Assembly: GCA_918797485.1 (NCBI GenBank) | Contig: CAKKNE010000005.1 | Location: forward strand, 2,976,001 to 3,040,000 | Direction of reading: 5' to 3' | DNA from: Pelagomonas calceolata | Taxonomy: Eukaryota; Sar; Pelagophyceae; Pelagomonadales; Pelagomonadaceae | DNA length: 64,000 nucleotides | Shown here: piece after piece, positions 37,851-48,000 of the stretch | How positions within the stretch are numbered: position 1 is the stretch's first letter | How the letters are laid out: each line of letters starts with the position of its first letter | The notes under the pieces: model-generated | Seen by the model: the letters and a program-made list of their open reading frames with translations, nothing else | What the model was told of the DNA's origin: nothing | Databases searched by the model: none | Made by a program: the position numbers and the translations under genes

Positions 37851-38338
37851 TTAGTCCCCCTCCTTAAATTTTTCGGCTAGTGGTCCGATGCCTGCCTTGG
37901 ACAAGGCCAAGATTACGAGCGCTATTCCGGACTCGATTAAAATGGCTTTCGGGTACTTGTCCATGAACACGGCGTTGACGTCCTCGCGATCGTCCTGCGC
38001 GGGGGGTGACGCCGTCGCGTCGACGCGCATCGACGACCGACAAGAATTCTCCGAGTCGAGTCGCTACCGCCTTCACGCCATCGCCGCGACTCGTCGGAAT
38101 GCGGACGCCGGTCTCGCACCTTCCAGGTGATTGCTCGCGCCGTCGACGGTGCCGCAGCGACGCCGATCAATGCAGCGGCAGCGTTAAAGCGCCGACGCCT
38201 CTCGGCAGCAACAACCTGGCTTCTTTGCGCATCGATCGGGACGCGTTGGCTGCTGTACGCTGCCGCAGTGGCCAGCAGTAGGAATGCCAAAGCTGCTTTG
38301 GCAGCCATCGAAGCTGTAAGCGCTACGAATTTTGTCAT
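37851..38338 (-). CDS. Small thylakoid protein, Tat-like import signal
   Basis: Spliced CDS 38338-38120 plus 37994-37851 gives 120 aa. A signal-peptide-like start (MTKFVALTASMAAKAALAFL) is followed by a plastid transit region and a second signal, ERRRRFNAAAALIGVAAAP then STARA. Its twin arginines and AxA cleavage site are typical of Tat-routed thylakoid proteins. The mature part is about 50 residues, DDREDVNAVFMDKYPKAI then LIESGIALVILALSKAGI, with one hydrophobic helix near its C-terminus. This looks like a small nuclear-encoded photosystem or cytochrome-complex subunit, or an assembly factor; I cannot name it. The palindromic element lies 86 bases upstream. Confidence 0.75.
37995..38119 (-). 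other. Introner-type intron in thylakoid protein gene
   Basis: 125 bases, phase 0, donor GTGCGAGACC, acceptor CCCCCGCGCAG. It holds GCGATGGCGTGAAGGCGG and GTCGATGCGCGTCGACGCG, variants of the shared core. It separates the import signals from the mature protein almost exactly (ITWK/DDRED). Confidence 0.8.
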
Positions 38339-38424
38339 TGCGTGGCCGCACCGCTCGTCGCTCTAATCTGCACAGCTCCCTGCTAACAGCACTTGCAGTA
38401 CGAGCTAGAGCCGCGGCGCATACA

Positions 38425-38449
38425 GCTAGCGGCGTGTAAAGACACTAGC
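38425..38449 (+). promoter_or_regulatory. Palindromic promoter element, copy 5
   Basis: GCTAGCG, spacer GCGT, GTAAAGACACTAGC; one extra A in the second half. It is 86 bases upstream of the thylakoid protein ATG, on whose other side is the gene-free repeat region. Confidence 0.7.
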
Positions 38450-38789
38450 AAGCAAAAACTCGGGGACGCGCATGCAGTTGTTTGAGTAGCCTTCCGTTCG
38501 CTAATGGTCCAAAGAGATCAATGGGACACGTACTGCGGGCCGAAAAACTAAATTTTTTAATTCGCGGCCGAGGGCGCCCTACGGTCTATGGCGGCCGCGC
38601 AGGTGGAATCCTGTCAATCCCTGCCCAAGAGGTGTCCCTGGGGTCGCCTAGGGTCGGTACTATACACGCGCAAACGCCTACACCGCATGCGCCGCCGCTT
38701 CAAGCATTTTTGGTCGATTTCTCTCAGCAGCCCGCAGAGGAATGGCAACTTATAGCTATGGTTTGCTTCTAGGGCTCTCGGAGAGCACT

Positions 38790-39960
38790 AGGCTGCCGCA
38801 TCGACGGTGTATGCGGTCTAGGCGACTACCCACTACCAGACCCACCCCGAGAGGCTTCCAGGAGCCGATCTGCATCCGAAAAAAGTAAATAATTTGGGCC
38901 CGATGGCGCCCCGTTCCCGTAAAAAACGTCAATTACCCGAAGCCCCCCAGGAATCGTAATAGCGGTCTCGTCGGACCCCATACTACCCCACCGATAGTCA
39001 ACTACAAGTATATGACATCTACACCACGAGAAGGGTACTTTGGGCTGCCCACGCTCGGGACGTGAACATCTGCATCTGGAGCTCGCGCAAGTCGGTCGGT
39101 CATGGAACAAATGATCGCGTCATGATCCATGGTGATGGTACACGGGCTGATAGTCGCAGATCCGGGTCTGGTGCCCCGATTTCATAAGATAGTGGACTCG
39201 CGAGACCGACGACCCGCGCCGAGCATCTTGGGGTCTCGGAGCAATGTAGTACATGTCCAGCCCGCTTAGATGGCCCGTCCCCCAACTAAAGCGCCTGAAA
39301 CGCAAATTTACTTTATAAACCACCGGTCTGGGGCCTTTCCGGTGCTCCGTCAACGTACCGTCGCCCGCGGAGAACGGGCAAGTCGGTCGATTGTGAATAG
39401 AACAACGGCATTATGGTCCATCTGGATGGTTTCGTCGCGGATACCCGTAGTTCTAGTTCTTATGCTCGTTTCGCATAAATGTGGGGTCGCGGATTCGTCG
39501 TTTCGCGCGGCTCTAACGGAGCACCCGAGGCACCTAGTTGATCGTACATCCGGCCTAGATGGACTCTACCACTAACAAACGGAAGGAAACGAACATAAAC
39601 TCGGGAGTTGTCTAGTATAATTCTTTTCCCGCCCTCCGAGCGCGGGCCGTTGGCTGCAGTTCCGTCGATTATGTATGAAAACTGGGCTGGAGTTGATATG
39701 ATGTACTATTTGGACGGTAGATGGCGGCGTCAATCGCTGGTGTAATTTGGCGAGGCGTAAGATTCATCCGCGAATGTCGCGGTGGGGCGGTGTCTTCCGG
39801 GAGCAGTTAGGGTATGTTCCCCGGCCGCTACTGTAGAATATTTGGTCTCGGCGAACGACTAGGATGTATTCTGAATTTGGGGGGTCGCTCATTTTGCCAA
39901 CGAGGCGTATCTTCGAACTGGCACTAAAAAAAAGGTCTTTATCTAGGTAGTAGGATACTA
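38790..39960 (+). repeat. Gene-free block of decayed ~280-290-base tandem repeats
   Basis: No credible gene between 38450 and 39972. Blocks starting near 39088, 39379 and 39659 share the order AGTCGGTCGRTTRTG, GAACAA, ATGRTCCAT, TGGATGG, GTCGCRGAT, TTTCGCATAAATG-like, TAGATGG, CAAACG-like, at about 60-70% similarity by eye. A less certain block precedes them. The composition is closer to 50% GC than the flanks. It could be an old satellite or a dead element; I saw no terminal repeats or protein remains. Confidence 0.5.
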
Positions 39961-39972
39961 GGATAAAAAAAG

Positions 39973-41217
39973 TCAGGTAGCAGGACTATTACTCCTCGCA
40001 GCCTTCGGCGAAGGCCCCGCACCATCATCTCCCTCGCGCGCACGCTTCGCCGCCGTCGCCGCGCAGCGCCGGAGCATGTCCAACAGCGCGGCCCGCACGG
40101 ACCCGGCCGCACGCGCCGTCGCCCAGACGCCGCACCGTCCTATGCTCTCCTCCAAGCGGAAGACGCCGTCCTCCAGAGAACACTCCGCGGGCACGAGGAG
40201 GGACATGTGTCCGTCGTCCGCCAGCGCGCCGAGGAGCGGCGCGACGTCGAAAATCGTCACGGACCCGCGGTTCCCCGTCAGCGCGTCCCAGAGGCGGTAG
40301 AGGGCGGCGAGCCGCGGCGACGCGGCCGCCGCGACCTCCTCCATAGATATAGTGAGCACCGCCTTGCAGAAGTCCGTCGTGTACAGCGTCCTCGTGCACG
40401 TGAGCTCCGAATCCTTTCCGAGGACGAAGGTCGCCGCTTGCAGGTCGGCTCCGACGTTGAACTGGTTCGCGAAGAGGTTGTTCCGGCTATCCCACGCGCA
40501 GGCCATGGCCCTCACGTTTAAGACCTTGTCCCGGAACGCGTCGTCGTCGCAGAGCTCCGCGAGCGCCGTGAACGGGCCCCCGACGAGGCACTCGACCTTA
40601 CCATCCAGGTCCTCGACGAGACTCGAGAGCGGCAGGAGGTCGTCGACGCGCGCCTCCAGCAGAGCTCGTAGCGCGGGACCCCGGTCGGCCTCCGCGTCCA
40701 AGTCGGCCACGACCTTGCGATACGCCTCGATGGTGAGGACGCCCTGATCAGACTCGCCGAGGTCGCTCCTTCCAAAAAGAAACTCGTGGACGTGCTCGGC
40801 GTGGGCGACCGGCGCGTCCGGGGCGACGCCGCCGTCGTATATTTTTAGGTCGGAGCAGCCCTGCGACGCGGCCACGCTCCGCAGGTGCGCCGCCGTGGCG
40901 CGCAGCGCCAGGACGGAATCGCTCGCCACGTCCACTTCGTCGGCCGCCCGGGCGCACGTGCGCACCGAAAAGGGCCGCGACGCCACGCCAAAGTTCGCCG
41001 GCCGGCCGGTCAGCACGACGCGCGTGCACCCTCTCAACAGATTCGCCGCGACGACGAGCACGAAGTTGTCCGGGTCCGGGCAGTCAACAAAGACGATCGG
41101 TTCGCCCCGCGGCAGGTCCCGGTGGCGCCTGGCCCCGCCCTTTGCCAAGCCCTTTATTCCGCCTCTTTTGCCGCTTTTGCGGGAGGGGACGGACATATTA
41201 TGCGCTTTAGCGGACAT
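39973..41217 (-). CDS. Nucleoside-hydrolase-like protein, altered metal site
   Basis: 414 aa. The fold of inosine-uridine nucleoside hydrolases is suggested by an opening strand with FVDCPDPDNFVLVVAANLL, the central KVECLVGGPFTALAEL (family VTLVAIGPLTNIA), and NQFNVGADLQAATFVLG (family EFNxxxDPEAA). The calcium-binding DTDPGxDD of active enzymes is changed to DCPDPDN, so catalysis may be lost or use another ligand. A basic N-terminus (KSGKRGGIKGLAKGGARRHR) and C-terminus (AAKRAREG) could direct nuclear entry. Active homologues salvage nucleosides by cleaving ribose from base. Confidence 0.6.
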   Translation of the reverse strand: MSAKAHNMSVPSRKSGKRGGIKGLAKGGARRHRDLPRGEPIVFVDCPDPDNFVLVVAANLLRGCTRVVLTGRPANFGVASRPFSVRTCARAADEVDVASDSVLALRATAAHLRSVAASQGCSDLKIYDGGVAPDAPVAHAEHVHEFLFGRSDLGESDQGVLTIEAYRKVVADLDAEADRGPALRALLEARVDDLLPLSSLVEDLDGKVECLVGGPFTALAELCDDDAFRDKVLNVRAMACAWDSRNNLFANQFNVGADLQAATFVLGKDSELTCTRTLYTTDFCKAVLTISMEEVAAAASPRLAALYRLWDALTGNRGSVTIFDVAPLLGALADDGHMSLLVPAECSLEDGVFRLEESIGRCGVWATARAAGSVRAALLDMLRRCAATAAKRAREGDDGAGPSPKAARSNSPAT

Positions 41218-41596
41218 AATGTGTGCTTGTGAGCCAGCAATCCTCCGGGCTGCACCCGCCGCCTCCGTCGCCTATCAGCGCCAGCGATCGTCCACAGCAC
41301 AATCCGAGCGCCGCACGCCGTCGGGCAGCCTCGTCTTCCTTGCGCAGTCGCCTAGCGGCGCGGGGCAGCGTTCCTCTTTGTGCTCTTGGACTGCCCAGGC
41401 CAGAGAGTTGGCCAGAGCAGAGTGGCAAATCGCACTAAAAGATTAATTCGCGAGGAGCCGTAGAGAGGTGGTATCCGGCGCGTGGACCAGTTCGCGCGCG
41501 CGATTCGCAGAGCGGTGCCATTTACACTTTGAGAGCCGGGTCTCAGGATGGGGAGCATGGCAATGGGCTGCCCACGCGCCAGTGCCCGTCGCATTG
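41218..41596. other. Gene-free region
   Basis: 379 bases between divergent genes. The frame of the following gene is open from 41468, but the first ATG with a sensible N-terminus is at 41597. No regulatory element recognised. Confidence 0.45.
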
Positions 41597-42064
41597 ATGA
41601 CGCGATTCTTCCATGATGTAGTTCCCTGGTGGCATCTCATCAGTCCAGCCTTTGTCATATTTGTCGTGCTGCCACTGCTCTACTGGATAACGACGAAGCG
41701 CGGCGCGTGGTCGGGCTGGCATGAACTAGCAGAAAGTCACGGCGTCGACGCGTGGCCGGGCGACGCAAGCGATCTGGGCGCACCGCGCTACTGCCGGATC
41801 CGACGACGGGACGGCTGCGCGCCGCAGAAATTCGACCGGCAGCTGCGCGTCGCCGCGGCGCCGACGGCGCTGTGTCTGCGCGTCGAATGCTGCGCCACGG
41901 GCATGATGAGGCCACTCGCGGTGCCGTGGCGCGCGGTGCGCGATGATGGGTTCCAATCTACGTGCGGCATCCCGCTCGGGCAGCTCGCGCTCGGCGACGA
42001 CGTGTTCGTGACGCTCGACTGGGCGATTCATGCCGGGGTGCTGGCGGCGAAGGGTGCTGTGTAA
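41597..42064 (+). CDS. Hypothetical single-TM protein
   Basis: 155 aa from ATG 41597 (MTRFFHDVVPWWHLISPAFV). One N-terminal helix, ISPAFVIFVVLPLLYWITT, is followed by a soluble domain of about 120 residues: WHELAESHGVDAW, YCRIRRRDGCAPQKF, LRVECCATGMMRPLAVPWRA and VTLDWAIHAGVLAAKGA. This pattern (anchor, then a compact beta-rich domain with paired cysteines) recurs in many algal and bacterial unknowns. I do not recognise the family. Confidence 0.6.
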   Translation: MTRFFHDVVPWWHLISPAFVIFVVLPLLYWITTKRGAWSGWHELAESHGVDAWPGDASDLGAPRYCRIRRRDGCAPQKFDRQLRVAAAPTALCLRVECCATGMMRPLAVPWRAVRDDGFQSTCGIPLGQLALGDDVFVTLDWAIHAGVLAAKGAV

Positions 42065-42117
42065 GAACTAGTGTGTTCTGTTTGTTAAGTTACCGAGAAA
42101 AACAACAGGGGGATCCA

Positions 42118-43161
42118 CTAGGGCTTCTTCGCCGCCGAGGCCGGCGCCTCGGCCTCCTTGTCCTTGTCCGAGCCCTCCTTCTTGTCCTCCTCTTTTTTCT
42201 CGTCGTCTTTCTTCGACTCCTCGGCCTTGGCCTCCTCCTCCTCCTCTAATCTCTTATTCTGGATCTTGTTGTTCACGAGTTCATGCAACGCGATGATGCA
42301 TCGGACCAGAGATGCGCAGTAGACGGCCAAATGATAATCATTGGTCTTCACGAGCATCGACTCGACCAATGCATCTTGATTTAAGTTCGGCATCAGGTTA
42401 AATATGGCCTGGCAGTTGTACAAGATCTGGTTATTCGCCGGGATCTTTTCCGCCACGACGGCCTCGAGGTAGGCCTTCATCTCGGCCAGTCTTGACCTTA
42501 ACGCGGTCAGACCCGTCATCTTGTGCTTGATCTGCGATGCTAAGGTGGACACCGTGGGGTCGTTGACATCTCGCAACAAATGCTCCACACCGACCTCCTC
42601 GGCCTCGTAAGCTCCGATCATGCTACTGACGTGCTTGAACGTCCGCCTAATTTCCTTGCGGGCGGCTTTCGAATCGCTCTCGACCTCTTCCACACTCACA
42701 TAAGCCGTCGTCGGGATGGCCTCGTTCTCGGGCCGCACGTCGATGATCACGAAGACCGGCTGCGGGCAGTAGGCTCGGACTAATTCGTCAATTTTAATGT
42801 CGTTCTCCTTGATCTTTGGACCTGTCGAGTAAAACCCGACGATGATCTCGCGCGCGTTGACCTTCTTGTACATGCGGTACATGGTCTCGAGGTAGTTGTG
42901 GTCGAGGTACCATATGGAGTTATTTTTCGCGTCCTCCTCGAACGGTACCGCGAAGCTGTTCGTCACGTCCACGCTACCTCTACTCCTCGTCCCTAAGAGC
43001 ACGCCAACGACGCGCTTCTTCGTGTCTTTTGCTACTCGCGTGTAGTGGTCCACCGTCGACAGTAGCACGAGCGGATGTACCACTACGGTCACCTGGGGCC
43101 CGTCGGTCTCGCCGGACTCGACCTTGTCCGAGACCGTGATGGCGCCTTCTCTCCCGGCCAT
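42118..43161 (-). CDS. RPN8: 26S proteasome lid subunit RPN8 (PSMD7)
   Basis: 347 aa. The MPN domain runs over residues about 20-150: VVVHPLVLLSTVDHYTRVA, RVVGVLLGTRSRGSVDVTNS, GFYSTGPKIKENDIKIDELV and VFVIIDVRPENEAIPTTAYV. It lacks the JAMM zinc ligands, as in all RPN8, which pairs with the active deubiquitinase RPN11. The C-terminal helical part (NNQILYNCQAIFNLMPNLNQ, VKTNDYHLAVYCASLVRCII) forms the lid helix bundle. A Lys/Glu-rich tail ends AKKP. The family GWYHTGPKL reads GFYSTGPKI here, a mild change at a non-catalytic position. Confidence 0.95.
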   Translation of the reverse strand: MAGREGAITVSDKVESGETDGPQVTVVVHPLVLLSTVDHYTRVAKDTKKRVVGVLLGTRSRGSVDVTNSFAVPFEEDAKNNSIWYLDHNYLETMYRMYKKVNAREIIVGFYSTGPKIKENDIKIDELVRAYCPQPVFVIIDVRPENEAIPTTAYVSVEEVESDSKAARKEIRRTFKHVSSMIGAYEAEEVGVEHLLRDVNDPTVSTLASQIKHKMTGLTALRSRLAEMKAYLEAVVAEKIPANNQILYNCQAIFNLMPNLNQDALVESMLVKTNDYHLAVYCASLVRCIIALHELVNNKIQNKRLEEEEEAKAEESKKDDEKKEEDKKEGSDKDKEAEAPASAAKKP

Positions 43162-43586
43162 CGTGCTGCGCGCGGCGGCGGCGCGGCGACTCGCCTACTG
43201 CTCAGTACCGCGCTGGCAAGGGCGGCGCTCGCGCCCACACCTCGCCGTCGTCGTTGAGTGCTTGCAGAGACGCCTTTTGCGTTGCGCAGGCGTGCCGTTG
43301 GCAAGCTAGGCGCACAGAGACTCGAAGGCCGCGCCTGCTGGAATTCCTAGTGTGTATATAACATAGCCCCGCAAGGCAGCACGAGCGCGAAGCGGCGTAG
43401 ACCGCACGCCTGCACCGCACGCGTCGCGAACAGGTCGCCAGCAGTGACAGATCAACGACCCTGTCTAATCAGTTAGTGCCGCACGCCGCCAGCGCGCGCA
43501 CAGAGGCCAATCTCAACAAGGGCTTGTGCAGACGTCGCAGCGCGCGGAGCCGTACAGATTGTAACGCAGCGCGCGCAGCCGTACCG
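43162..43586. other. Divergent promoter region RPN8 / MOCS2A with TATA-like site
   Basis: 425 bases. CCTAGTGTGTATATAACAT near 43346-43364 combines a half of the palindromic element (CTAGTGTG) with a TATATAA-like box, 230 bases before the MOCS2A ATG and 185 bases from RPN8. No ORF supported. Confidence 0.4.
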
Positions 43587-43850
43587 ATGCCGAGCACCAT
43601 AAAAGTGAAGGTCGTCTTCTTCGCGTCGGCCAAGGCCGCCGCCGGCGTCGACGAGTGGCAGGCGGAGCTGCCCGAGGGCAGCAAGACGACGGCGCTGCGG
43701 CAGGCCATCGCGGCGCGGTTCAAGCTGCTGGGCGAGCACGCGCTCGAGCTGCCGCTGGCCATCAACCAGCAGTATGTGAGCGTCGACGCCGATCCCGTCC
43801 TCGAACACCGGGACGAGGTCGCCTTGATTCCGCCGATCTCGGGCGGCTAG
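43587..43850 (+). CDS. MOCS2A: Molybdopterin synthase small subunit (MoaD/MOCS2A)
   Basis: 87 aa ubiquitin-fold sulfur carrier. It begins MPSTIKVKVVFFASAKAAAG, the beta-grasp opening typical of MoaD, and contains LALAINQQYV-type LPLAINQQYVSVDADPVL, then RDEVALIPPISGG. The exposed C-terminal Gly-Gly is the thiocarboxylation site that donates sulfur to precursor Z in molybdenum-cofactor synthesis. The ORF is open upstream, but ATG 43587 gives the exact family length. The large subunit is not in this window. Confidence 0.92.
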   Translation: MPSTIKVKVVFFASAKAAAGVDEWQAELPEGSKTTALRQAIAARFKLLGEHALELPLAINQQYVSVDADPVLEHRDEVALIPPISGG

Positions 43851-43897
43851 CTGTTTTAGTGGTATAAGATGTACATAGTAGTAGTCACAACACATCC

Positions 43898-44503
43898 TTA
43901 CGCGGCCTTCTTTTTTGCTTTCTTGGCCTTCTTGCGGAGCTTGCGCGCCTTCCTTTCTTCAGGCGTCTCGTCGTCACGCGCTCGCTTCTTCTTCTTCTTT
44001 TTCTTCTCTGCCGGCGGCGCAGCGACTGGCGCAGGCACCGGAGCGACTGGCGCGGGCGCGGCCTCGGCGCGCGCGGCGTCGCGCCGCGCGACCAGATACG
44101 CCCAGAGCGCGTCGACGGCGGCGGCGTCGCCGCCTCGTAAATTGAGCGAGTTCTTCACCCAGTTGCAGAACTTCTTCTGGTTCCGCGGGATGTTCTCGAA
44201 GCCTTGGAGGCGCGGCAGCAGCTTGGCCGCGGCGGGCGGCGCGTCCCTGCGGTCGGCGCAGGCCGCCTGCACGAGCTCCGCCCACGCGTCTTGAGCCGTT
44301 TTTTTCTTCGGCGCCTTGTACAAGTTACCCTCGTAGCGCTCCGCCTCGCTCATGCACGTCGCGTGCTGCAAGTAGGAGTCGTCGTGGAACGTCGCGCCGC
44401 AGTCGACGCATGTTATGGCCGAGCAGCTGCATCTGCACAGGTGCTGCGCGACCTTCAAGCGCTTCAGCGTCTCGTTGCAATCTTCACACACGAAGAAGAC
44501 CAT
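43898..44503 (-). CDS. LYAR: LYAR-type nucleolar zinc-finger protein
   Basis: 201 aa. The N-terminus MVFFVCEDCNETLKRLKVAQ then CSAITCVDCGATFHDDSYLQ HATC matches the two C2HC fingers of LYAR (cell growth-regulating nucleolar protein), including the conserved CVDCG-F-DD-Y-H-C spacing. The middle holds a small conserved helix region (FENIPRNQKKFCNWVKNSLN), and the end is a lysine-rich nucleolar signal (EKKKKKKKRARDDETPEERK). LYAR proteins act in rRNA synthesis and pre-rRNA processing. The palindromic element is 293 bases upstream of the ATG. Confidence 0.9.
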   Translation of the reverse strand: MVFFVCEDCNETLKRLKVAQHLCRCSCSAITCVDCGATFHDDSYLQHATCMSEAERYEGNLYKAPKKKTAQDAWAELVQAACADRRDAPPAAAKLLPRLQGFENIPRNQKKFCNWVKNSLNLRGGDAAAVDALWAYLVARRDAARAEAAPAPVAPVPAPVAAPPAEKKKKKKKRARDDETPEERKARKLRKKAKKAKKKAA

Positions 44504-44796
44504 CGCGTCGCGTCGCCGGTGCAGTTTCAGCTAGGTGCTGCGCTCGCTTTCAAAAGCAACGCGTCGACGGCGTGCAGTTGCAGCTAAACGCTGCACTCGC
44601 TCTAAGAGGATGCAAGGCTTGCGCGAGCGAGTCGCTTGCAGCTAAGTGTCTCGCTCTCTGGTGTGTTTAGGCAACCAATGCGGCAGCGATGCGTGTGATG
44701 ATGTAACTGCGAGTGGAGTAGCGATGCTGCAACACAAGTAACAAATACAGCAGGCACGCACGGACGCCAAAAATGGCACTGCCGCATGGCAATAAA

Positions 44797-44820
44797 GCTA
44801 GCGGCCTGTAAGACACTAGC
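44797..44820 (+). promoter_or_regulatory. Palindromic promoter element, copy 6
   Basis: Identical to copy 1 (spacer GCCT). It lies 293 bases upstream of LYAR; the other side is the 3' end of the VPS13-like gene, so LYAR is the only start it can serve. Confidence 0.7.
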
Positions 44821-44871
44821 AGCGAGCTCCCAGGCCCTGGAGTTGATTGAACGGGCGAACGTTGCACATTG

Positions 44872-45025
44872 TTCGGGGGGGTTTGCCGAGGCGGTTCTGC
44901 TTAGAAGGAGGTACGCTGTTATGAAAGAAGCGGCCCGCGCCCGCCGCCGATGAATCGGCGACGCGCGGTGTCTCCCCCCCAGCCCTGGCAGGGGCTCCGC
45001 CCACTAGTCCTAGCACCGTAACATC
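44872..45025 (-). mobile_element. Dispersed ~152-base repeat, copy B
   Basis: Reverse complement of copy A at 27949-28102, differing only by one base in the C-run and very few others. It lies 48 bases from palindromic element copy 6. The end motif CCTAGCACCGTAACA is repeated again at 45056-45070, just outside the copy. Confidence 0.75.
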
Positions 45026-45098
45026 GAGTAGCCCTGGAGGGGCTCCTAGGAGGCTCCTAGCACCGTAACAAGAAGCCAGAAAACCACAAAACACCAAG

Positions 45099-48000
45099 TT
45101 AAAAGCTAGGCACCGCCTCAAGAGCGCGGCGAGCAAGAATATCCCCGACCGCGTCCGCGAGCGCGTCCCCGTGCGCCTCGGACGCGAACGGCACGACGTG
45201 CCGCCGCGGCGGCTCGGCCACGGAGCCCGACGTCGGCGCCGCGGCCGCGATGAGCACGACCGCCTCACCTGATTTCTCGCGCTTGCAGCCGAGGACTAGG
45301 GAAGCGGGCGCCACGAAGTCGACGCCGGTCTCGCGGAGCAAGGCCACGGCGCCCTCGGCCACGACGAGCTCCGATGAGTTTCCCAGAGAAACTCTCTCCA
45401 AAAAAGCGTCCGCGCCGGGTGGAAGATCACCAAGCAGCTCGTCGCACGCCTGGAGGAGCATCGATAAAGCCCGCGCATCATTATAAGAATACGCCCGCAA
45501 CACGCGCTCCCTTCCATAAAGCGCCCGAGCCGGTCGTTTTTGCAATGAAACGGAATCGCGCAACAAATCCAACACCCGTCGATCCTCGTCGCCGTCCTCA
45601 TCCACATCGTCCGTCGTATCCCGAATACCTCTGAGAACATCGGTCGCAGCATCGGCCACACCTACCACAGGTTTGACGACCATACCTATAGCGCCCTTCG
45701 CCGCGCCCTTGGCCGCACCGACCGCGCCGCCGGCCTCGGCGCCGCGGACTGGCGCCTGGACTAGAGTGGTGACGCCATCCACAATCCCGCCGACAAACGA
45801 ATCGAAGCCGCTCGCGAGGCCGTCGACGGCCGCGATGTCCTCTTCTCGAGTGTCAATAACGCCCGCGGCGTCGCCGTCTCTTCTGGCATCGTCCTTGGCC
45901 CTTTGGGCCGCGAGGTAGGCATCATCTAAAGCTAGGTGGGAGGCGGCCCTCGAAATGTTTCCCGTGATTTGTGCTAGACTTCCAGCTGTGCCGCCCACCG
46001 CGTGCTTCGCCAACGAGCGCGCGCCTCGTTCGAAGCCGACCGCAAAGGCCTCGAGCGGCTCGTCCGATGATTGAGCGTTCAACAAGCCTTGTATGGGTTC
46101 GCGCACCGCGTCCTCGAGGCCTCTTTGTATACCTCTGGCGAGGCCCAGCGGGTTGCCCAACGCCCGTAGACTCCCGGCAATTTCCAACGCGTTCTTCGAG
46201 AAGGCCTTCTTGTAGTGCTGGGCGGCTATGGTTGTCAACGCCTTGGTATCTTGACAGCCCTCGACCTCAAAGGGCGGCAGCGTCACTCTAGATCTTTCAA
46301 CCGCCGCGAAGACGTCGAGTAACTTTCGTAGGGTCGACGATGTATCAATAGCCGGCAAACAGGCGGCGAGCTCGGGCGCGACGGTGTCGCCCGTCGACGA
46401 CCACCTTACGGACAATCGGGCCTTTAACCGCGACGCGGCGACGCGGCCGATTTGACGTGACGATTGTGAAGACGACGATAGTTGCAGCGCCTGGAACAAA
46501 GCCAGCGCCCGGACGACGGTGGCCTCGTCGATATTCAAATCTAGAGATCGCGTCACGTGCAGCGCACCGCCCAAACTATCATCATTGCCATCTATGGACA
46601 AAGCCACGAAGGGCGCGTTCGACTCCTCCTCGTCTCTTTTGGGCGTGGGCCGCAACACGACGGGGAACGCCGCGTCGCCGTGCGCGTCGACTTGGATCGA
46701 TGTACACGCCAGCCTCAGGTTCAAACCGCTCTCGTAGGTCGCGAACAAACCGTCCACCGTCACAACAAAGGCCTCGCGCTGCGGCTCCTCGGGCCCGCCC
46801 TCGATGAACGATATGGCGGTGGAGGGCGACGACAGCGCCAGCTTCTGGGTTCCTGCGTTTCCCTCTCCACGAAGAGGCGCGCAGGCCTCCCTTGCGGTAG
46901 TCACCAGGGACGACGAGACGTTCACGCGCAGCTCTTCTGTAAAAGTCACGGCGGCGCCCTCTGTGGCCAAAACTAAGGTAGCGCCGCAGGGCTCGAGCAC
47001 GGGCTCCCAGGCGTTCGATCTAAACCCGTCTATTCCTAGGCCAGTAACGTCGATCTTCGTCGCGGAGACCGCTATCGTATCCAGGGACACTTTCAATAAT
47101 GGTGTAGAATCATTTCGCGTCAAAATGAGAGAAGCGCCGCCATGCAAAGCGAGCTCGATGGATAGCGGTGACGCCTCCTTAGGAACAACAGGGGCTAATA
47201 ACGTCAATGACAACGGCCGCTCCGCCGCGCCGATCAACCGGGCCGCGTCCGCTACCGTATGATTGGTAATTTTCGTGCCAGCGACCTCCAATAAAGTATC
47301 ACCTTTGCGCACGCCCAGGACCCGGGCCTCGTCGCCGCCGACCTCCTCCACAATAATTCGGGCCCCCCTCCGCACCAACACTAAGCCTAGTTTGGCGCCG
47401 GCGAAGGTCCGCACGCGCGGCATTGCCTCTTCGTCGCGTGTACCGAGGGCGGCGTACAACGATAGAACGTCGTCTAACATAGGGAACGCGCCCTCCTTCA
47501 ACTGCGACGCGGCACGGCACTCTTCTGAACCACCGCCCGCCATGAGAACGGATACCACACTCTTGATTGCTTTCGCGAAGTGGGGCGGCAGCTCGTATTG
47601 TAAAGGCGCGTGGACGGAGATCCGCGGTATGCTTGCATCGATTTGTACCGAGGTCGTAAATGACGTCGCACCCACAGACACGGCGGCGTCGTTGATTTTC
47701 AGCGCGCCCGCCTCCCACGCGAGGGACGCGTCTCGAATATCGACGGCCGTCCCGCCGACATCAATGGAAACGGTGGTGCGCGGCAGGGTCCGCAACTGCA
47801 CGTCCAAGGGGTCGGCCTTTAATGGGACGTCCGCGACCAACACGGCGTCCCAGCCTGCATCGGATTCCCAGGCGAGCACCGCCGTCGGCCGCGCCGGGTT
47901 GCCGTCGTCCGGTTCTAGTTTAACTTGGCACGTCGCCGTGCCGCCACTCATGGAGCGTCCTATCAAAGCCGTGCCCCGGCCGTCGCGCCGCAGGTTTATC

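Noticed and set aside
38482-39575. Small ORFs of 77-101 codons in the gene-free block
   Set aside because: Found on both strands, overlapping, without motifs and broken by the repeat structure.
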